NCBI RefSeq assembly: GCF_002251085.2
Contig: NZ_NOJZ02000001.1
Location: 310,001-374,000, forward strand
DNA: 64,000 nucleotides
Direction of reading: 5' to 3'
Origin: Romboutsia maritimum
Lineage (GTDB): Bacteria > Bacillota > Clostridia > Peptostreptococcales > Peptostreptococcaceae
In this document: one piece after another, positions 45,835 to 56,415 of the stretch
How positions within the stretch are numbered: the first letter of the stretch is position 1
Layout: every line of letters starts with the position of its first letter
Made by a program: the position numbers and the translations under genes
Notes under the pieces: generated by a model
Told to the model about the DNA's origin: nothing
What the model saw: only the letters and a program-made list of their open reading frames with translations
Database searches by the model: none

Positions 45835-47814
45835 TTAATTATTAGTATATATCATTATACTTGAATCTTGCGAAACTTTTATTCCTGGTTTAGGGAACAT
45901 ATCTTTTACTTTAGTCCCTTTCGGTATCTCTATATCTGTATCCAAATTAGCTTTTAACTTAGATTCTTCTAAAGCCGCTACAGCATCTTCAATCGTTAAA
46001 TTTCTTACATCAGGTACTGTAACTTGTGGTTTTTCATTTTCTTGTTTTTCCTCTTCTGTATATGTAGGCTTAACTCCTAAATATTTTAAAGAATCACTCA
46101 TTATTTCTTTTATTATCGGTCCTGCAGTAGTACTACCAAATGCACTAACTCCTGTTGGTTCATCAACGATAGCCAAAACTACAATTTTAGGATCATCAGT
46201 AGGTGCTATCCCTACAAATGAACATATATATTTTCCTTGGGCATATCTACCATCTATAACTTTTTGCGCTGTTCCAGTTTTCCCTCCTAATCTATATCCT
46301 GGTAAGTATGCTATTTTTCCTCCACCTTCTTTAACAACAGATTCAGTTACTTTCATCATTTCCTTTGAAGTTTCTTCTGATAACACCTGTCTTACTACTT
46401 TAGAGCTTACTTCCTTAATCACATTGCCTTGATTATCAGTATATGCTTTAACAAGTCTTGGTTGCATTAATTTACCATCATTTGCAATTGATGATATCGC
46501 TGTTATTAATTGAATTGGTGTTACTGATATAGACTGACCAAAAGACATTGTAGCCAATTCTACTGGTCCTACATTTTTTTCATTATACAAAATTCCCTTT
46601 GCTTCTCCAGGTAAGTCAATTCCTGTTTTATTAGTCAATCCAAATGCCTCTATGTAATCATAAAATTTTGATACTCCCAATCTACTTCCTAACTCAACAA
46701 ATACTGGGTTGCAGGAATTTTGAACTGCTTGCTTAAATGTCTGCTCTCCATGTGGTCTATAATGTCTCCAACATTTAATTCTTCTTCCTCCTACTGTAAC
46801 ACTTCCTTTACAAGTAAATTTTTCACCTTCCTTTACAACACCTTCTTCAAGAGATGATGATGATGTAACTAATTTAAAAGTAGAACCTGGTTCATATGTA
46901 TCGCTTACTGCTGGATTTCTCCACATTTGATAATATCCTTTTATTTTATCTTTATCACTATACTTATCTAGTTCTTCTTCATAGTATGAATATATTGGGG
47001 TTCTCGAATCATTTGGGTCATAATCTGGTTTAGAGCACATAGCAAGTAAATCACCTGTTTTAGGATCCATAGCTACTACTGTCACTCTTTTTGCATTATT
47101 AACTTCATACGCTTTTTGAACAGCTTTTTCTACATAATGTTGTATTACTTCATCTATAGTTAAAACTAGTCCATTCCCCTGTACTGGTTCATAATATTTT
47201 TCCATACCTTGAGGTATTTCTCTCCCTGAAGCATCTGTACTAATTATTAATTTTCCAGACTTCCCTTTTAATTTTTTATCATACTGCATCTCTATTCCTG
47301 CTATACCTGTAGAATCAGATGATGTATGTCCTAATACATAAGATGCAAAATTCCCATATGGATAGTACCTTTGATTATCTTCTGCCACCCAAATTCCTGC
47401 TAATTTAGCATCTCTAATTTTAGTAGCTTTTTCATCATCTATCCATCTTTGTACTTTTACAAGTGCCATATTTTTTTTGTTTATTGATTTATAGATGTCG
47501 TCATATTCTTTTTCTAAAATTTCTGATACCTTTTTCGCTGTTTCCTTTTTATTTTTTACTTCTACTGGTTTACACCAAACCGTATACTTTGTAACACTTA
47601 CTGCAAGTTCCTTCATATTTTTATCATAGATAGTTCCCCTTTTAGGTTCTATAGGAATATCTCTAGTTTGCTGTTCTAGAGCTTTTGTGCTTAACCAATT
47701 CCCCTTTATCATCTGCAAATATCCTGTCCTAAGTATAAGACAAAAAAACAATGTACAGGCTAGTACAAGAACAAGTACTAATCTTTTTTTACTTATTCTT
47801 TTTATATTTTTCAA
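45835..47814 (-). CDS. spoVD: Class B penicillin-binding protein SpoVD/FtsI with PASTA domain
   Basis: The 659-residue protein has a basic N-terminus, one membrane span (about 12-32), a dimerisation domain and a transpeptidase domain with STFK at 311-314, a downstream SCN motif in QNSCNPVF and KTGT in LGGKTGTAQK. One C-terminal PASTA domain (about 595-655) starts VTVPDVRNLTIEDAVAALE. The start is TTG with GGGGGGG in front. It cross-links cortex peptidoglycan (SpoVD) with SpoVE; vegetative FtsI is the alternative, but the PASTA domain and context favour SpoVD. Confidence 0.93.
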   Translation of the reverse strand: MKNIKRISKKRLVLVLVLACTLFFCLILRTGYLQMIKGNWLSTKALEQQTRDIPIEPKRGTIYDKNMKELAVSVTKYTVWCKPVEVKNKKETAKKVSEILEKEYDDIYKSINKKNMALVKVQRWIDDEKATKIRDAKLAGIWVAEDNQRYYPYGNFASYVLGHTSSDSTGIAGIEMQYDKKLKGKSGKLIISTDASGREIPQGMEKYYEPVQGNGLVLTIDEVIQHYVEKAVQKAYEVNNAKRVTVVAMDPKTGDLLAMCSKPDYDPNDSRTPIYSYYEEELDKYSDKDKIKGYYQMWRNPAVSDTYEPGSTFKLVTSSSSLEEGVVKEGEKFTCKGSVTVGGRRIKCWRHYRPHGEQTFKQAVQNSCNPVFVELGSRLGVSKFYDYIEAFGLTNKTGIDLPGEAKGILYNEKNVGPVELATMSFGQSISVTPIQLITAISSIANDGKLMQPRLVKAYTDNQGNVIKEVSSKVVRQVLSEETSKEMMKVTESVVKEGGGKIAYLPGYRLGGKTGTAQKVIDGRYAQGKYICSFVGIAPTDDPKIVVLAIVDEPTGVSAFGSTTAGPIIKEIMSDSLKYLGVKPTYTEEEKQENEKPQVTVPDVRNLTIEDAVAALEESKLKANLDTDIEIPKGTKVKDMFPKPGIKVSQDSSIMIYTNN

Positions 47815-47826
47815 ATTTTTCCCCCC

Positions 47827-48180
47827 CTAGCTATCAACATCTATATAATTAATTTGGTTTTCTTTTGGATAGTCCATATTCAGTTTTTCTTTTGCTTCCT
47901 GTTCTATTTGCTCTGTTGATGTTTTTGCATATAATTCTGATTTTAGCTGTTCTAAAATCACTTCTTTTTGTCTTAAGTCTTTTTTTAGATAATGTATTTC
48001 ATATTTTAGTTGAGAAATTTTTGAATAACCACAAAGATTTATTACTATTATGCTAACTGATGCTATGAATAGTAACACTACTATTTCTTTTTTTATTTTC
48101 TTTTGCTTCCTATCTTTATGTTTATTCTTTTTTACTTTCCTATATTCATTTATATTTTTTATTTTCTTGTTATTTTTCAA
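47827..48180 (-). CDS. FtsL/DivIC-like septum protein
   Basis: The protein of about 117 residues has a very basic cytoplasmic start (KNKHKDRKQKKIKKE), one membrane span (about 33-52) and an extracellular coiled coil ending EAKEKLNMDYPKENQINY. This is the FtsL/DivIC layout. I chose the TTG at 48180, with AGAGGTG 6 bases in front, over the GTG three codons before it. It sits between rsmH and spoVD, where ftsL lies in dcw clusters. Confidence 0.8.
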   Translation of the reverse strand: MKNNKKIKNINEYRKVKKNKHKDRKQKKIKKEIVVLLFIASVSIIVINLCGYSKISQLKYEIHYLKKDLRQKEVILEQLKSELYAKTSTEQIEQEAKEKLNMDYPKENQINYIDVDS

Positions 48181-48301
48181 ATATTTCACCTCTAAGTTTT
48201 TTGAGTTTAATATATATTATATTTGTGATTAAATGTATGTCTTCCTTTAACCTTTTATCGTAAAATTAATCCATTAACTAACAAAAAAGGGGTATTTAAT
48301 T

Positions 48302-48341
48302 AAAAAAAAATAGAAAGAAACATAAATTTCTTCCTATTTTT
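48302..48341 (-). terminator. Terminator of the lgt-rsmH unit
   Basis: AAATAGGAAGAAA and TTTCTTTCTATTT arms on the minus strand are followed by a run of Ts, about 33 bases beyond the rsmH stop. Confidence 0.75.
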
Positions 48342-48373
48342 CATATTATTTTTTTTGATTATTTTGTTTTTGA

Positions 48374-49309
48374 TTATTTTTTCTCTGCAACTCTTAACTT
48401 TGCACTTCTTGATCTTGGATTTACTTCTATTTCTTCTTTACTAGGTAGTATAGGTTTTCTAGTTATAACTTTTACCTCTGATTTTTTATCACACTGACAT
48501 ATCGGTAAATGTGATGGGCATATACAATCTAATGCTAAATCTCTAAATTCATTTTTAACTATTCTATCCTCTAATGAATGGAATGTTATTATACATACTC
48601 TTCCACCCTTATTCATTATAGAAACAGCATCATCTATCATCTTATTTATTACACCAAGTTCATTATTAACTTCTATTCTTATTGCTTGGAATGTTCTTTT
48701 TGCTGGATGAGGTCCATCCATTCTTGCTTTTTTAGGTATAGCACCTTTTATTATATCTACAAGCTCTCCAGTCGTTTCTACAGGCTTCTCATTTCTTTTT
48801 TCTACAATAAACTTAGCTATACGTTTTGCCCAATTATCTTCTCCGTAGTCTTTTATTATTTTTGTAAGTTCATCTTCAGTATAAGTATTTACTACATCAT
48901 ACGCAGAAAAATCAGATCTTACATCCATTCTCATATCTAACGGAGCATCTTGCATATAAGAAAATCCTCTATCCGCTTCATCTAATTGATGAGATGAAAC
49001 ACCTAAATCTGCTAAGACTCCATCTATTTTGTAAACACCTATTTTTTCTAACTCTTCTTTTATATTTTCAAAATTACTATGAACAAATTTTACTCTATCA
49101 CTATATTCACTTAATCTTTCTTTAGCAGTTTTTATTGCATTTTTATCTTGGTCAAATCCTATAAAAAGACCTTTTTGAGATAATTTTTTAACTATTTCTT
49201 TAGAGTGACCTGCTCCACCCATTGTACAATCTACATAAACACCATCTGGTTTTATATTTAAATTTTCTATGCACTCATCTAAAAGTACGGATACATGATG
49301 AAATTCCAT
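48374..49309 (-). CDS. rsmH: 16S rRNA m4C1402 methyltransferase RsmH
   Basis: The 311-residue enzyme starts [20 protein letters not shown], then [15 protein letters not shown] (SAM site) and [31 protein letters not shown]. The C-terminal segment [12 protein letters not shown] is family-typical. It methylates 16S rRNA C1402. It heads dcw clusters; mraZ, its usual upstream partner, is absent here and lgt takes that place. Confidence 0.97.
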   Translation of the reverse strand: MEFHHVSVLLDECIENLNIKPDGVYVDCTMGGAGHSKEIVKKLSQKGLFIGFDQDKNAIKTAKERLSEYSDRVKFVHSNFENIKEELEKIGVYKIDGVLADLGVSSHQLDEADRGFSYMQDAPLDMRMDVRSDFSAYDVVNTYTEDELTKIIKDYGEDNWAKRIAKFIVEKRNEKPVETTGELVDIIKGAIPKKARMDGPHPAKRTFQAIRIEVNNELGVINKMIDDAVSIMNKGGRVCIITFHSLEDRIVKNEFRDLALDCICPSHLPICQCDKKSEVKVITRKPILPSKEEIEVNPRSRSAKLRVAEKK

Positions 49310-49332
49310 TGTTCTCTCTCCTTCGTACTAAC

Positions 49333-50073
49333 TTATTTATTATTTTTCTTATTTCTTTTTGATAAATATATATGACAAACTATACCGCCTATTACTCCAA
49401 CTAAACTTATTACTTGTGCCATTCTAAGTGGACCTAGCATAAGACTGTCTGTTCTTAATCCTTCAACAAAAAATCTTCCTAATGAATAAAGAGTTATATA
49501 ATAAACTATGATTTGACCTTCATATTGTTTTTTCTTTCTAAATATCCATAAAAATATAAATAATCCTAAATCCCATATAGACTCATATAAAAATGTAGGA
49601 TGTACTCTTACTCCATTGACTAATATTCCCCACGGTAAATTAGTAGGCCCTCCATGAGCTTCACCATTTATAAAGTTGCCCCACCTTCCTATTGCTTGTG
49701 CAAGAGGCATACCTATCATAACAGTGTCTGCCATTTTCAAAAAATTAATTTTCTTAATTCTAGTATATATATATCCTGCTAAAATCCCACCTATTAAAGC
49801 TCCATGTATAGCCATTCCGCCTCCTCTAAAATTTAAAATTTGAGAAGGATTTTGACTATAATAACTCCAGTTAAATAATACGTAGTACAATCTTGCGCCT
49901 AATAAACCTGAAGGTATAGCTATTATGGCTAAATTCAATACATCATCTTCTAATATACCTACTCTTTTAGCCTCTTTTATAGCTATAATTGTTCCTAAAA
50001 TCATTCCTGTTGCCATTAGTATTCCATACCACATAACATCTATTCCAAACAAAGTAAATGCCACTCTATCCAT
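49333..50073 (-). CDS. lgt: Prolipoprotein diacylglyceryl transferase
   Basis: The 246-residue membrane enzyme has seven spans and the Lgt signature GRWGNFINGEAHGGPT (around residue 130), plus MAIHGALIGG and the C-terminal SLGRFFVEGLRTDS. It attaches diacylglycerol to lipobox cysteines, including that of the SBP lipoprotein in this window. The gap to rsmH is 23 bases. Confidence 0.97.
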   Translation of the reverse strand: MDRVAFTLFGIDVMWYGILMATGMILGTIIAIKEAKRVGILEDDVLNLAIIAIPSGLLGARLYYVLFNWSYYSQNPSQILNFRGGGMAIHGALIGGILAGYIYTRIKKINFLKMADTVMIGMPLAQAIGRWGNFINGEAHGGPTNLPWGILVNGVRVHPTFLYESIWDLGLFIFLWIFRKKKQYEGQIIVYYITLYSLGRFFVEGLRTDSLMLGPLRMAQVISLVGVIGGIVCHIYLSKRNKKNNK

Positions 50074-50285
50074 ATTTCCACCTCTTATTTCTTAAATAAT
50101 TTTCTCAATACTTTTTTCGTAGTGTTGGTATATATATTCTTTTAATCTTAATTTACATATTATATCTCATAAATTTCTCGGGAAATTTGTAGTCAGAAAT
50201 TAAAATTCTACAAGTTGCTTTATTTTTTCTAACCGTCAAAAACTTTATTGTAATATTATAACAGTTTAGCAATAATAATAACAGT

Positions 50286-52358
50286 TTATATATCTTGATT
50301 AATTAATTTTTTAGCATCTTCTTCAGTAAGAGGTTTTGAGAATATATATCCTTGTATTGCATCTACGTTCATATCATTTAGTTGCTCTAATTGACTACTA
50401 CTTTCAACTCCTTCTGCAACTACAGGCAGTTCTATAGAATGAGCAATTTCTGTTATTAATTTTATAAGCACTTTATAATTCCCTTTATTTGTAAGCTTAT
50501 CAATGAAACTTTTATCTATTTTTATAGATGATATAGGTAATCTAGCTAAATAGTTTAATGATGAATACTTTGTCCCAAAATCATCTAATAATATTTTCAT
50601 TCCTAGGGATTTTAATTGAGATATTGTATTTATACTATCTTCAAGATTATCTAAAAAAATACTTTCAGTTATTTCTATTCCTAGAGTCTTAGGATCTACC
50701 CCAACCTTTTTCAAAATATCTTTAACTTCTAATACAAAATTCTTTCTCATAATTTGTATTGGTGATATATTTACAGATACTATCAATTTTTCTTTTCTAT
50801 TCTCATTTATCTCTTTTGCAAATATACAAGCTTTTTCAAAAATATATCTTCCCATTTTATTTATAAGCTTAGTTTTTTCCATAATTTCTATTACCTTAAT
50901 TACTGAAACTGATTTATATTTTTCATTTTTCCATCTAAATAAAGCCTCAAACCCTATAAGTTTCTTATCTCCTGTATATTGAGGTTGATAAAATAAATAA
51001 ACTTCACCTTTTTCTATAGAATCGTGTAAATCTCTCTCTATATTAGAATTAATTTCAACTTCTTCAACCATTCCTTTTTCATAAAATGCAAATGTATTTT
51101 TTCCTCTTTGTTTCGCTTTATACATAGCTAAATCAGCTTTTATAAGTATACTTTCTATGTCATCTTCTGTATTCGTCTGAACAACTCCTATACTCCCTGA
51201 TATATAACATTTCCTTTTACCGATACTTAATTCAAAATTAATCTCTTTAAGAAATTTTTCTACTCTATTTTCAATTTCTTTTTTTTCTATATCATCTTCA
51301 AGAACTATAACAAATTCATCCCCACTTATTCTAGATATAAAATCTTCAGTAAAGAACATTTGAATTTTATTTGATACTACTCTTAATACATCATCCCCTG
51401 ATTTATGACCATATACATCATTTATCTTTTTAAATTCATCAATATCCATAAACATAACAGTTAAATTTTCATTTTTTTGCTTTAATTTACTTTCTAGATG
51501 TTTGTAAAGCCCCCTACGATTTGGTATTTGTGTTAAAAAATCAGTTGATGCATTTTTTTTAATATCATTTTCTATAAGTTTAAATTCTGTAATATCTTGA
51601 TATATACCTATTAATCCTATTACCTCTTCATCAATATTTAATAATGGAGATTTATTAACCTTGTAAACTCTTTCTTCATTATTAAATTTCCGTACTTCTT
51701 CAAATTCTATAGTTTCTTTTGCTTCTATTACAATCTTATCTTCTTTATAAAATTTTTGTACCAATTCATCATTCCAAAGTTCCTCATCTCTTTTGCCTAT
51801 TATATTTTCATTTTTAATTTCTGAAAATAAAAAATAAGTTTTATTAACATCTGTGTAAACTAAATCTTTATCTTTTACCCAAATTGCAATTGGCATATTA
51901 TCTATAAGGGTTTGGAACTTATTATCTTTATCTTGTATATTATTAATATATTCTGCTATATTACATTCTTTTTTATATAACTTTTCTACTAAATCATAAT
52001 AATCAATTATATTTTTAATTCTAAAAGATATTTCATCTGTATTGCACGGTTTTTTTATATAATCTTTTATGCCTAACTTTATATACTTGTCTATTTTTTT
52101 CTGTTCATCTATATCTATAAGTACTATAATAGGTATTTTACTTAATAATTTATTATTTTTTATATTTTTAAGAATATTTATTTTATAATCTTCTTTTCCA
52201 TTTATTAAAATAATATTTCTTTTAATATCTCCTATTAATATTTCATCTATATTTAAACATTCAAAAATATCATATCCATAAGTTATTAATTTTTTGTATA
52301 AATCATTATTTTCAAGCCTGGATTCATTTAATATAATAACTCTTTTTTCAGTCTTCAT
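50286..52358 (-). CDS. REC-PAS-GGDEF-EAL c-di-GMP regulatory protein
   Basis: The 690-residue cytoplasmic protein has an N-terminal receiver-like domain (about 1-125, with a weakly conserved acidic pocket), a PAS domain (about 150-260, LIDNMPIAIWVKDKDLVYTD), a GGDEF domain (about 265-430) whose motif reads SGDEF, and an EAL domain (about 445-690) with FEALFRW, ISPIQIMRKNF and LLDDFGTKYSSL. The EAL half looks catalytic, and the SGDEF change leaves cyclase activity uncertain, so phosphodiesterase activity is more likely. It is a single-gene unit. Confidence 0.93.
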   Translation of the reverse strand: MKTEKRVIILNESRLENNDLYKKLITYGYDIFECLNIDEILIGDIKRNIILINGKEDYKINILKNIKNNKLLSKIPIIVLIDIDEQKKIDKYIKLGIKDYIKKPCNTDEISFRIKNIIDYYDLVEKLYKKECNIAEYINNIQDKDNKFQTLIDNMPIAIWVKDKDLVYTDVNKTYFLFSEIKNENIIGKRDEELWNDELVQKFYKEDKIVIEAKETIEFEEVRKFNNEERVYKVNKSPLLNIDEEVIGLIGIYQDITEFKLIENDIKKNASTDFLTQIPNRRGLYKHLESKLKQKNENLTVMFMDIDEFKKINDVYGHKSGDDVLRVVSNKIQMFFTEDFISRISGDEFVIVLEDDIEKKEIENRVEKFLKEINFELSIGKRKCYISGSIGVVQTNTEDDIESILIKADLAMYKAKQRGKNTFAFYEKGMVEEVEINSNIERDLHDSIEKGEVYLFYQPQYTGDKKLIGFEALFRWKNEKYKSVSVIKVIEIMEKTKLINKMGRYIFEKACIFAKEINENRKEKLIVSVNISPIQIMRKNFVLEVKDILKKVGVDPKTLGIEITESIFLDNLEDSINTISQLKSLGMKILLDDFGTKYSSLNYLARLPISSIKIDKSFIDKLTNKGNYKVLIKLITEIAHSIELPVVAEGVESSSQLEQLNDMNVDAIQGYIFSKPLTEEDAKKLINQDI

Positions 52359-52490
52359 TTATATTCCCCCCGTAGTAGATATTATAATAATCAATATTAT
52401 AAATTCTATATATTGAATATAATATGTATTAATATTTTTTGCAAGTTGCTTAATTAATTGATTAATTTAATAAAAACAGTTTAAATTTTC

Positions 52491-52535
52491 AAAAAAATAG
52501 CTGTCTTAAAATAATTTATTAAGACAGCTATTTTT
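52491..52535 (-). terminator. Terminator of the M16 peptidase operon
   Basis: AAAAATAGCTGTCTTAA and TTAAGACAGCTATTTTT form a 17-bp stem followed by Ts, just after the ymfH-like stop. Confidence 0.85.
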
Positions 52536-52547
52536 AATATATTTATT

Positions 52548-53837
52548 TTATTTTTTAGGCTCTACTATTGATATTACACAATATTCTTCTTTTAAATGGC
52601 TATTTAATCTTTCTTCAATCTCTTCAAATTTAACTTGTTTTATAACATCAAGATAATCTAACAAGTTAATATCTTTGAATTTATAAGATATAAAGTTATT
52701 AGCTATGAAATTCACTGAGTCAAAATATTTTAAGAAATTACCAATCTTTTTCTTTTTAATTCTTTCAAATTCAATTTCTGAAAGACCTTCTTTTTTGTAT
52801 TCTTCTATATATTTAAGTATTATATTTTTTACTTCTTTAGGATTTTTTGAATCTCCTCCTATTATCGTAAATGCATAATCTATTTGTGAAGAAAATCCTG
52901 CGCCAAAGTTTTCATTTATTAATCCAGTCATATATAACTCTTCATAAAGCTTTGTACCCTTTTTAAAAATCATATCTATTAATATTTCTGTAACAACTTC
53001 TTTTCTTAAAAGTTCTTCTCCTTTTATTCCCACATTATTATCTTTAAATGCTATATTGAACATTGGTATTGATATTGGAAATTGTTGAACTACTTCTTTT
53101 TCATTTACATAATCAGGTTCTAGAGGATAAATTTTTTCAATTTTATGAGTTAATTTTGCAACATCGTAATGATTTGTATTTTTAGCTACTTCCATTACTT
53201 TATCAACATCTAAATCTCCAACAACAAACAATATCATATTTCCTGGATTATAAAAAGTATTATAACATTTGTAAAGTTCTTCTTTATTTATTTTGTATAT
53301 ACTTTCTACCGTTCCTGCTATATCAACTCTAACTGGATAATTTACATACATAGCTTTTAAACAATTAAAGTAAACATTCCAATCAGGATCATCATTGTAC
53401 ATTTTTATTTCTTGTTCTATTATCCCTTTTTCCTTTTCTACATTTTCATCTGTAAAATATGGTGTTTGTACATAGTCAATTAAATGTTCTAAACTTTCAT
53501 AAAAATTTTCTGTTGCTGAAAATAAATACGCAGTCATAGTAAAATTAGTAAATGCATTTGCACTTGCTCCCCATTTAGAGAATTTATCAAACGCATTTCC
53601 TCCATCTGGTTGTTCAAACATCTTATGTTCTAAAAAATGAGCTATACCTTCATTTACTCTAATTTTTTCTTTTTCTCCAATAGGTATAAATTCTAATTCA
53701 TTAGAACCATAATTTGTTGCTAAAACTGCATATTTCTTAGTAAATCCAGGTTTTGGCATAAAATAAACATCTAAACCATTTTCTAATTTTTCATAATAAA
53801 TTTCTTCTTTTAACATATCATTAATTATTTTTTCCAT
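52548..53837 (-). CDS. M16 zinc peptidase, YmfH type
   Basis: The 429-residue protein has the catalytic inverted zinc motif HFLEH at residues 67-71 with a downstream acidic zinc ligand region (EKEKGIIEQEIKMYNDDP). M16 proteins of this kind work as heterodimers with a partner that lacks the motif; that partner is the gene directly upstream. They act in the cytoplasm, or near the membrane, on unfolded or small peptides. The gap between the two genes is 15 bases. Confidence 0.92.
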   Translation of the reverse strand: MEKIINDMLKEEIYYEKLENGLDVYFMPKPGFTKKYAVLATNYGSNELEFIPIGEKEKIRVNEGIAHFLEHKMFEQPDGGNAFDKFSKWGASANAFTNFTMTAYLFSATENFYESLEHLIDYVQTPYFTDENVEKEKGIIEQEIKMYNDDPDWNVYFNCLKAMYVNYPVRVDIAGTVESIYKINKEELYKCYNTFYNPGNMILFVVGDLDVDKVMEVAKNTNHYDVAKLTHKIEKIYPLEPDYVNEKEVVQQFPISIPMFNIAFKDNNVGIKGEELLRKEVVTEILIDMIFKKGTKLYEELYMTGLINENFGAGFSSQIDYAFTIIGGDSKNPKEVKNIILKYIEEYKKEGLSEIEFERIKKKKIGNFLKYFDSVNFIANNFISYKFKDINLLDYLDVIKQVKFEEIEERLNSHLKEEYCVISIVEPKK

Positions 53838-53852
53838 ATTATGCCTCCTATT

Positions 53853-55115
53853 TTAGTTTGTTAAGAAATATACAGTATCAAGTTTTACGTCTTTAATAAC
53901 TTCTACTATATCCTCTTTTTTTACCTTCGCTATACTATCTATTATTTCTTGTACTGTTGAATTAGTTTTACCCATACTTTGTGCAAAGTAAAAATCAGAC
54001 ATTCCTCCTATTCCATCACTTAATGACTTCATTGAATTTATTAAAGAACTTTTACTATTATCTAATTCTTCTTGAGTTATATCCCCTTCTTTTAAACTTT
54101 CTAATTGTTTTTTAACCAATTCTACTGTTTTTTCATAGTTTTGTGTTTCTATTCCTGATGATATAAATAATATTCCTTTATATTTTTCAACTGATGAATA
54201 TATATAATAACATAAACTTTCTTTTTCTCTTATATTTATGAACATTTTAGAGTGAGGTCCTCCGCCTAAAACACTACACCCTACTACTAACGCATAGTAC
54301 TTATCTATATCCATATAATCTATATTACTTCTATATCCCATCACTAATTTTCCTTGAGTTATATCCATTTTTTCTTCTATTACTTTTGCTTCTTTTATTT
54401 CTTTTGAGTATTCTTCTCTAGGAATGTTTATAATTCTATCTCTTTTAAATACAAAATTTTCACTTATTATATCTGAAACTTCTTTTTCATCAAAATCACC
54501 TTCTACAACTATATCTATAGGAGATGTTGTTAGTATTTCTTTATAGTGATTGTATAAATCTTGACAAGTTATAGAATCTATTTCATCTTCATAACCATAT
54601 TCACTTATGCTAAATAGTTCATCCTCGCACATTTCTTCAAAGCATCTTTCAAGAGCATATCTTCCCTTGTCATTTATTTTTGCTTGTATCCTATCTTTTA
54701 AATTTTTCTTTTCTATATCAACATATTCTTGCTTAAATCCTTCATCTACTACTAACGGATTATTAACTATATCATTAAAGAATTCTATAACATCTTTGAA
54801 TATTTTTTCATCTAAGTATTTATCATTTGTACTTATGATTTTAAAACTTAAAACTTGACGCTCTCCTCTTTTACTTATATCACAGCCTATAGACGAGCCA
54901 TAAAGTTCATCCAATTTATTAGATATTTCTCTAACACTTTGGTATTTTTCACTTCCACTAGTTATTACAGTTGGTAATAATGCATTTTTTGTTGCTTCAC
55001 TTTTGTCTAATAGTCTTTGTATATAAATACTAACAAGATTAGACTTAAATTTTGTCGCTGGTATTAATGTTAAATTAATATTATCAGCTAAACTTATTTT
55101 CTTTATGCCTTCCAT
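53853..55115 (-). CDS. M16 peptidase-like protein, YmfF type (no HxxEH)
   Basis: The 420-residue protein has M16 peptidase fold features (KNALLPTVITSGSEKYQSVREISNKLDELYG) but lacks the HxxEH zinc motif, where the alignment position reads TVITSGS. It is therefore the non-catalytic subunit for the YmfH-like partner downstream. It starts two bases after the stop of the ferrochelatase-like gene and carries an AGGAGG site inside that gene's end. Confidence 0.9.
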   Translation of the reverse strand: MEGIKKISLADNINLTLIPATKFKSNLVSIYIQRLLDKSEATKNALLPTVITSGSEKYQSVREISNKLDELYGSSIGCDISKRGERQVLSFKIISTNDKYLDEKIFKDVIEFFNDIVNNPLVVDEGFKQEYVDIEKKNLKDRIQAKINDKGRYALERCFEEMCEDELFSISEYGYEDEIDSITCQDLYNHYKEILTTSPIDIVVEGDFDEKEVSDIISENFVFKRDRIINIPREEYSKEIKEAKVIEEKMDITQGKLVMGYRSNIDYMDIDKYYALVVGCSVLGGGPHSKMFINIREKESLCYYIYSSVEKYKGILFISSGIETQNYEKTVELVKKQLESLKEGDITQEELDNSKSSLINSMKSLSDGIGGMSDFYFAQSMGKTNSTVQEIIDSIAKVKKEDIVEVIKDVKLDTVYFLTN

Positions 55116-55116
55116 G

Positions 55117-56235
55117 TTAACCTCCTATTTTGCTAATCAATGATATCCTTGTAAAAATTTCATCTACTAGTACATCATATTTTTTTTCTGGATTTATATA
55201 GTAAAATTTAGTATTTCCAATGTCAAGTTCACTAAGTATACTTTCAACTAAATGTTTTGTGTACATAGTATCTATTGTACAAGTTGGTAAAACTATATAC
55301 AAACTATCAATTCCATATTCTAGCAATTCTTCTCCTGATTTTATTATATCTTTTTTATTATTTTCTAAAAGGGGTAATTTTATTTGAATCTCATTATTTT
55401 TTTCTTCTTGCAATATGTAGTCTCTTATCTTCTCTCTAAATAATATATCTTGTTCTAGATCATTTTTATTTTTTAAACCTACTAAAAGCACCCCAGTATC
55501 CTTATTATATGCCTTTGCATTTTTTAATATTTCATCTTTGTAAAACATTGCTAAATTATTAGATTTATAAAAAGTTTCTAACATATCTATTTGTTTTAAA
55601 TTATATGTACTTAAATTTAATTTTTCATATCTTTGCTTAAATATATTAAAGTCTTTTCCTTCTGTCATAAATAATGGACAAAAAATCACCTTTTTATATC
55701 CTCTAGACACTATATCTTCTAAACTATTTTCAAAATATGGAGTTGAATACATATACGAATTTACAACTTTATAATTACTACCTAATTTACTTCTTAATTG
55801 TTGTGAAATATATTCTGCTTCTTCTTTAAAATTACTTGAACCTAGTTTATTATAATATGTTTTATAATCATATAAATTCTTTATCCCTGTAAGGTATGAT
55901 TTTATCCCTTTTTTATAATAAACATCTGTAGCCCTTTCTTTTAAATTATAGTTTTTACTTTCTCCTTCAGACACTAATAAAATAACAGTCTCTTCTTTTT
56001 CTTTATCAGGTAAAATATCTTTAAATTCTATATGATTTCTTAACCCAGATATAACTACGATATTTACTCCAATAAAAGAAATAATAATAGCATAAGGTAT
56101 ATATTTATATTCTTTAGCTATTATTATTTCCTTATATAATAATACTGTAGCTAATATTATAAATATATTTTCCATATATCCATTAAATATAAAACTTAAA
56201 AATATGCATACACATAAAATCGTTGAATTTAACAT
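55117..56235 (-). CDS. Membrane-anchored ferrochelatase-like protein, catalytic residue not seen
   Basis: The 372-residue protein has three hydrophobic spans in residues 1-68 and a soluble part resembling class II chelatases. Segments such as VILLVSEGESKNYNL, RSKLGSNYKVVNSYMYSTP and FCPLFMTEG match a HemH-like first half, and VLPTCTIDTMYTKHLVESI matches the second-half P-A-F-x-x-D region. The usual catalytic SxHG is replaced by VGLKN, so activity is doubtful. It precedes the M16 pair and may form one transcript with it. I recognise no named family, so the call is an inference from fold-like motifs. Confidence 0.5.
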   Translation of the reverse strand: MLNSTILCVCIFLSFIFNGYMENIFIILATVLLYKEIIIAKEYKYIPYAIIISFIGVNIVVISGLRNHIEFKDILPDKEKEETVILLVSEGESKNYNLKERATDVYYKKGIKSYLTGIKNLYDYKTYYNKLGSSNFKEEAEYISQQLRSKLGSNYKVVNSYMYSTPYFENSLEDIVSRGYKKVIFCPLFMTEGKDFNIFKQRYEKLNLSTYNLKQIDMLETFYKSNNLAMFYKDEILKNAKAYNKDTGVLLVGLKNKNDLEQDILFREKIRDYILQEEKNNEIQIKLPLLENNKKDIIKSGEELLEYGIDSLYIVLPTCTIDTMYTKHLVESILSELDIGNTKFYYINPEKKYDVLVDEIFTRISLISKIGG

Positions 56236-56415
56236 AAAATCAACCTCACTACAAAGTATAGTTTACATCTCTTATATATATGATGTATAATCAGTATGTA
56301 TGTCTACAATCGTTACTTGTAAATTTATAAAGTTAAGTTATTCAAATTAATTGATATCTTAATAGTTTGTTTAAATTTATAATATAAATATCGCAAAAGA
56401 GAGGAAGATTAAATT

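Noticed and set aside
46000..46060. SpoVD as plain FtsI without sporulation role
   Set aside because: Cannot be excluded from sequence. The PASTA domain and gene order match SpoVD better, so the alternative is only noted in the feature.
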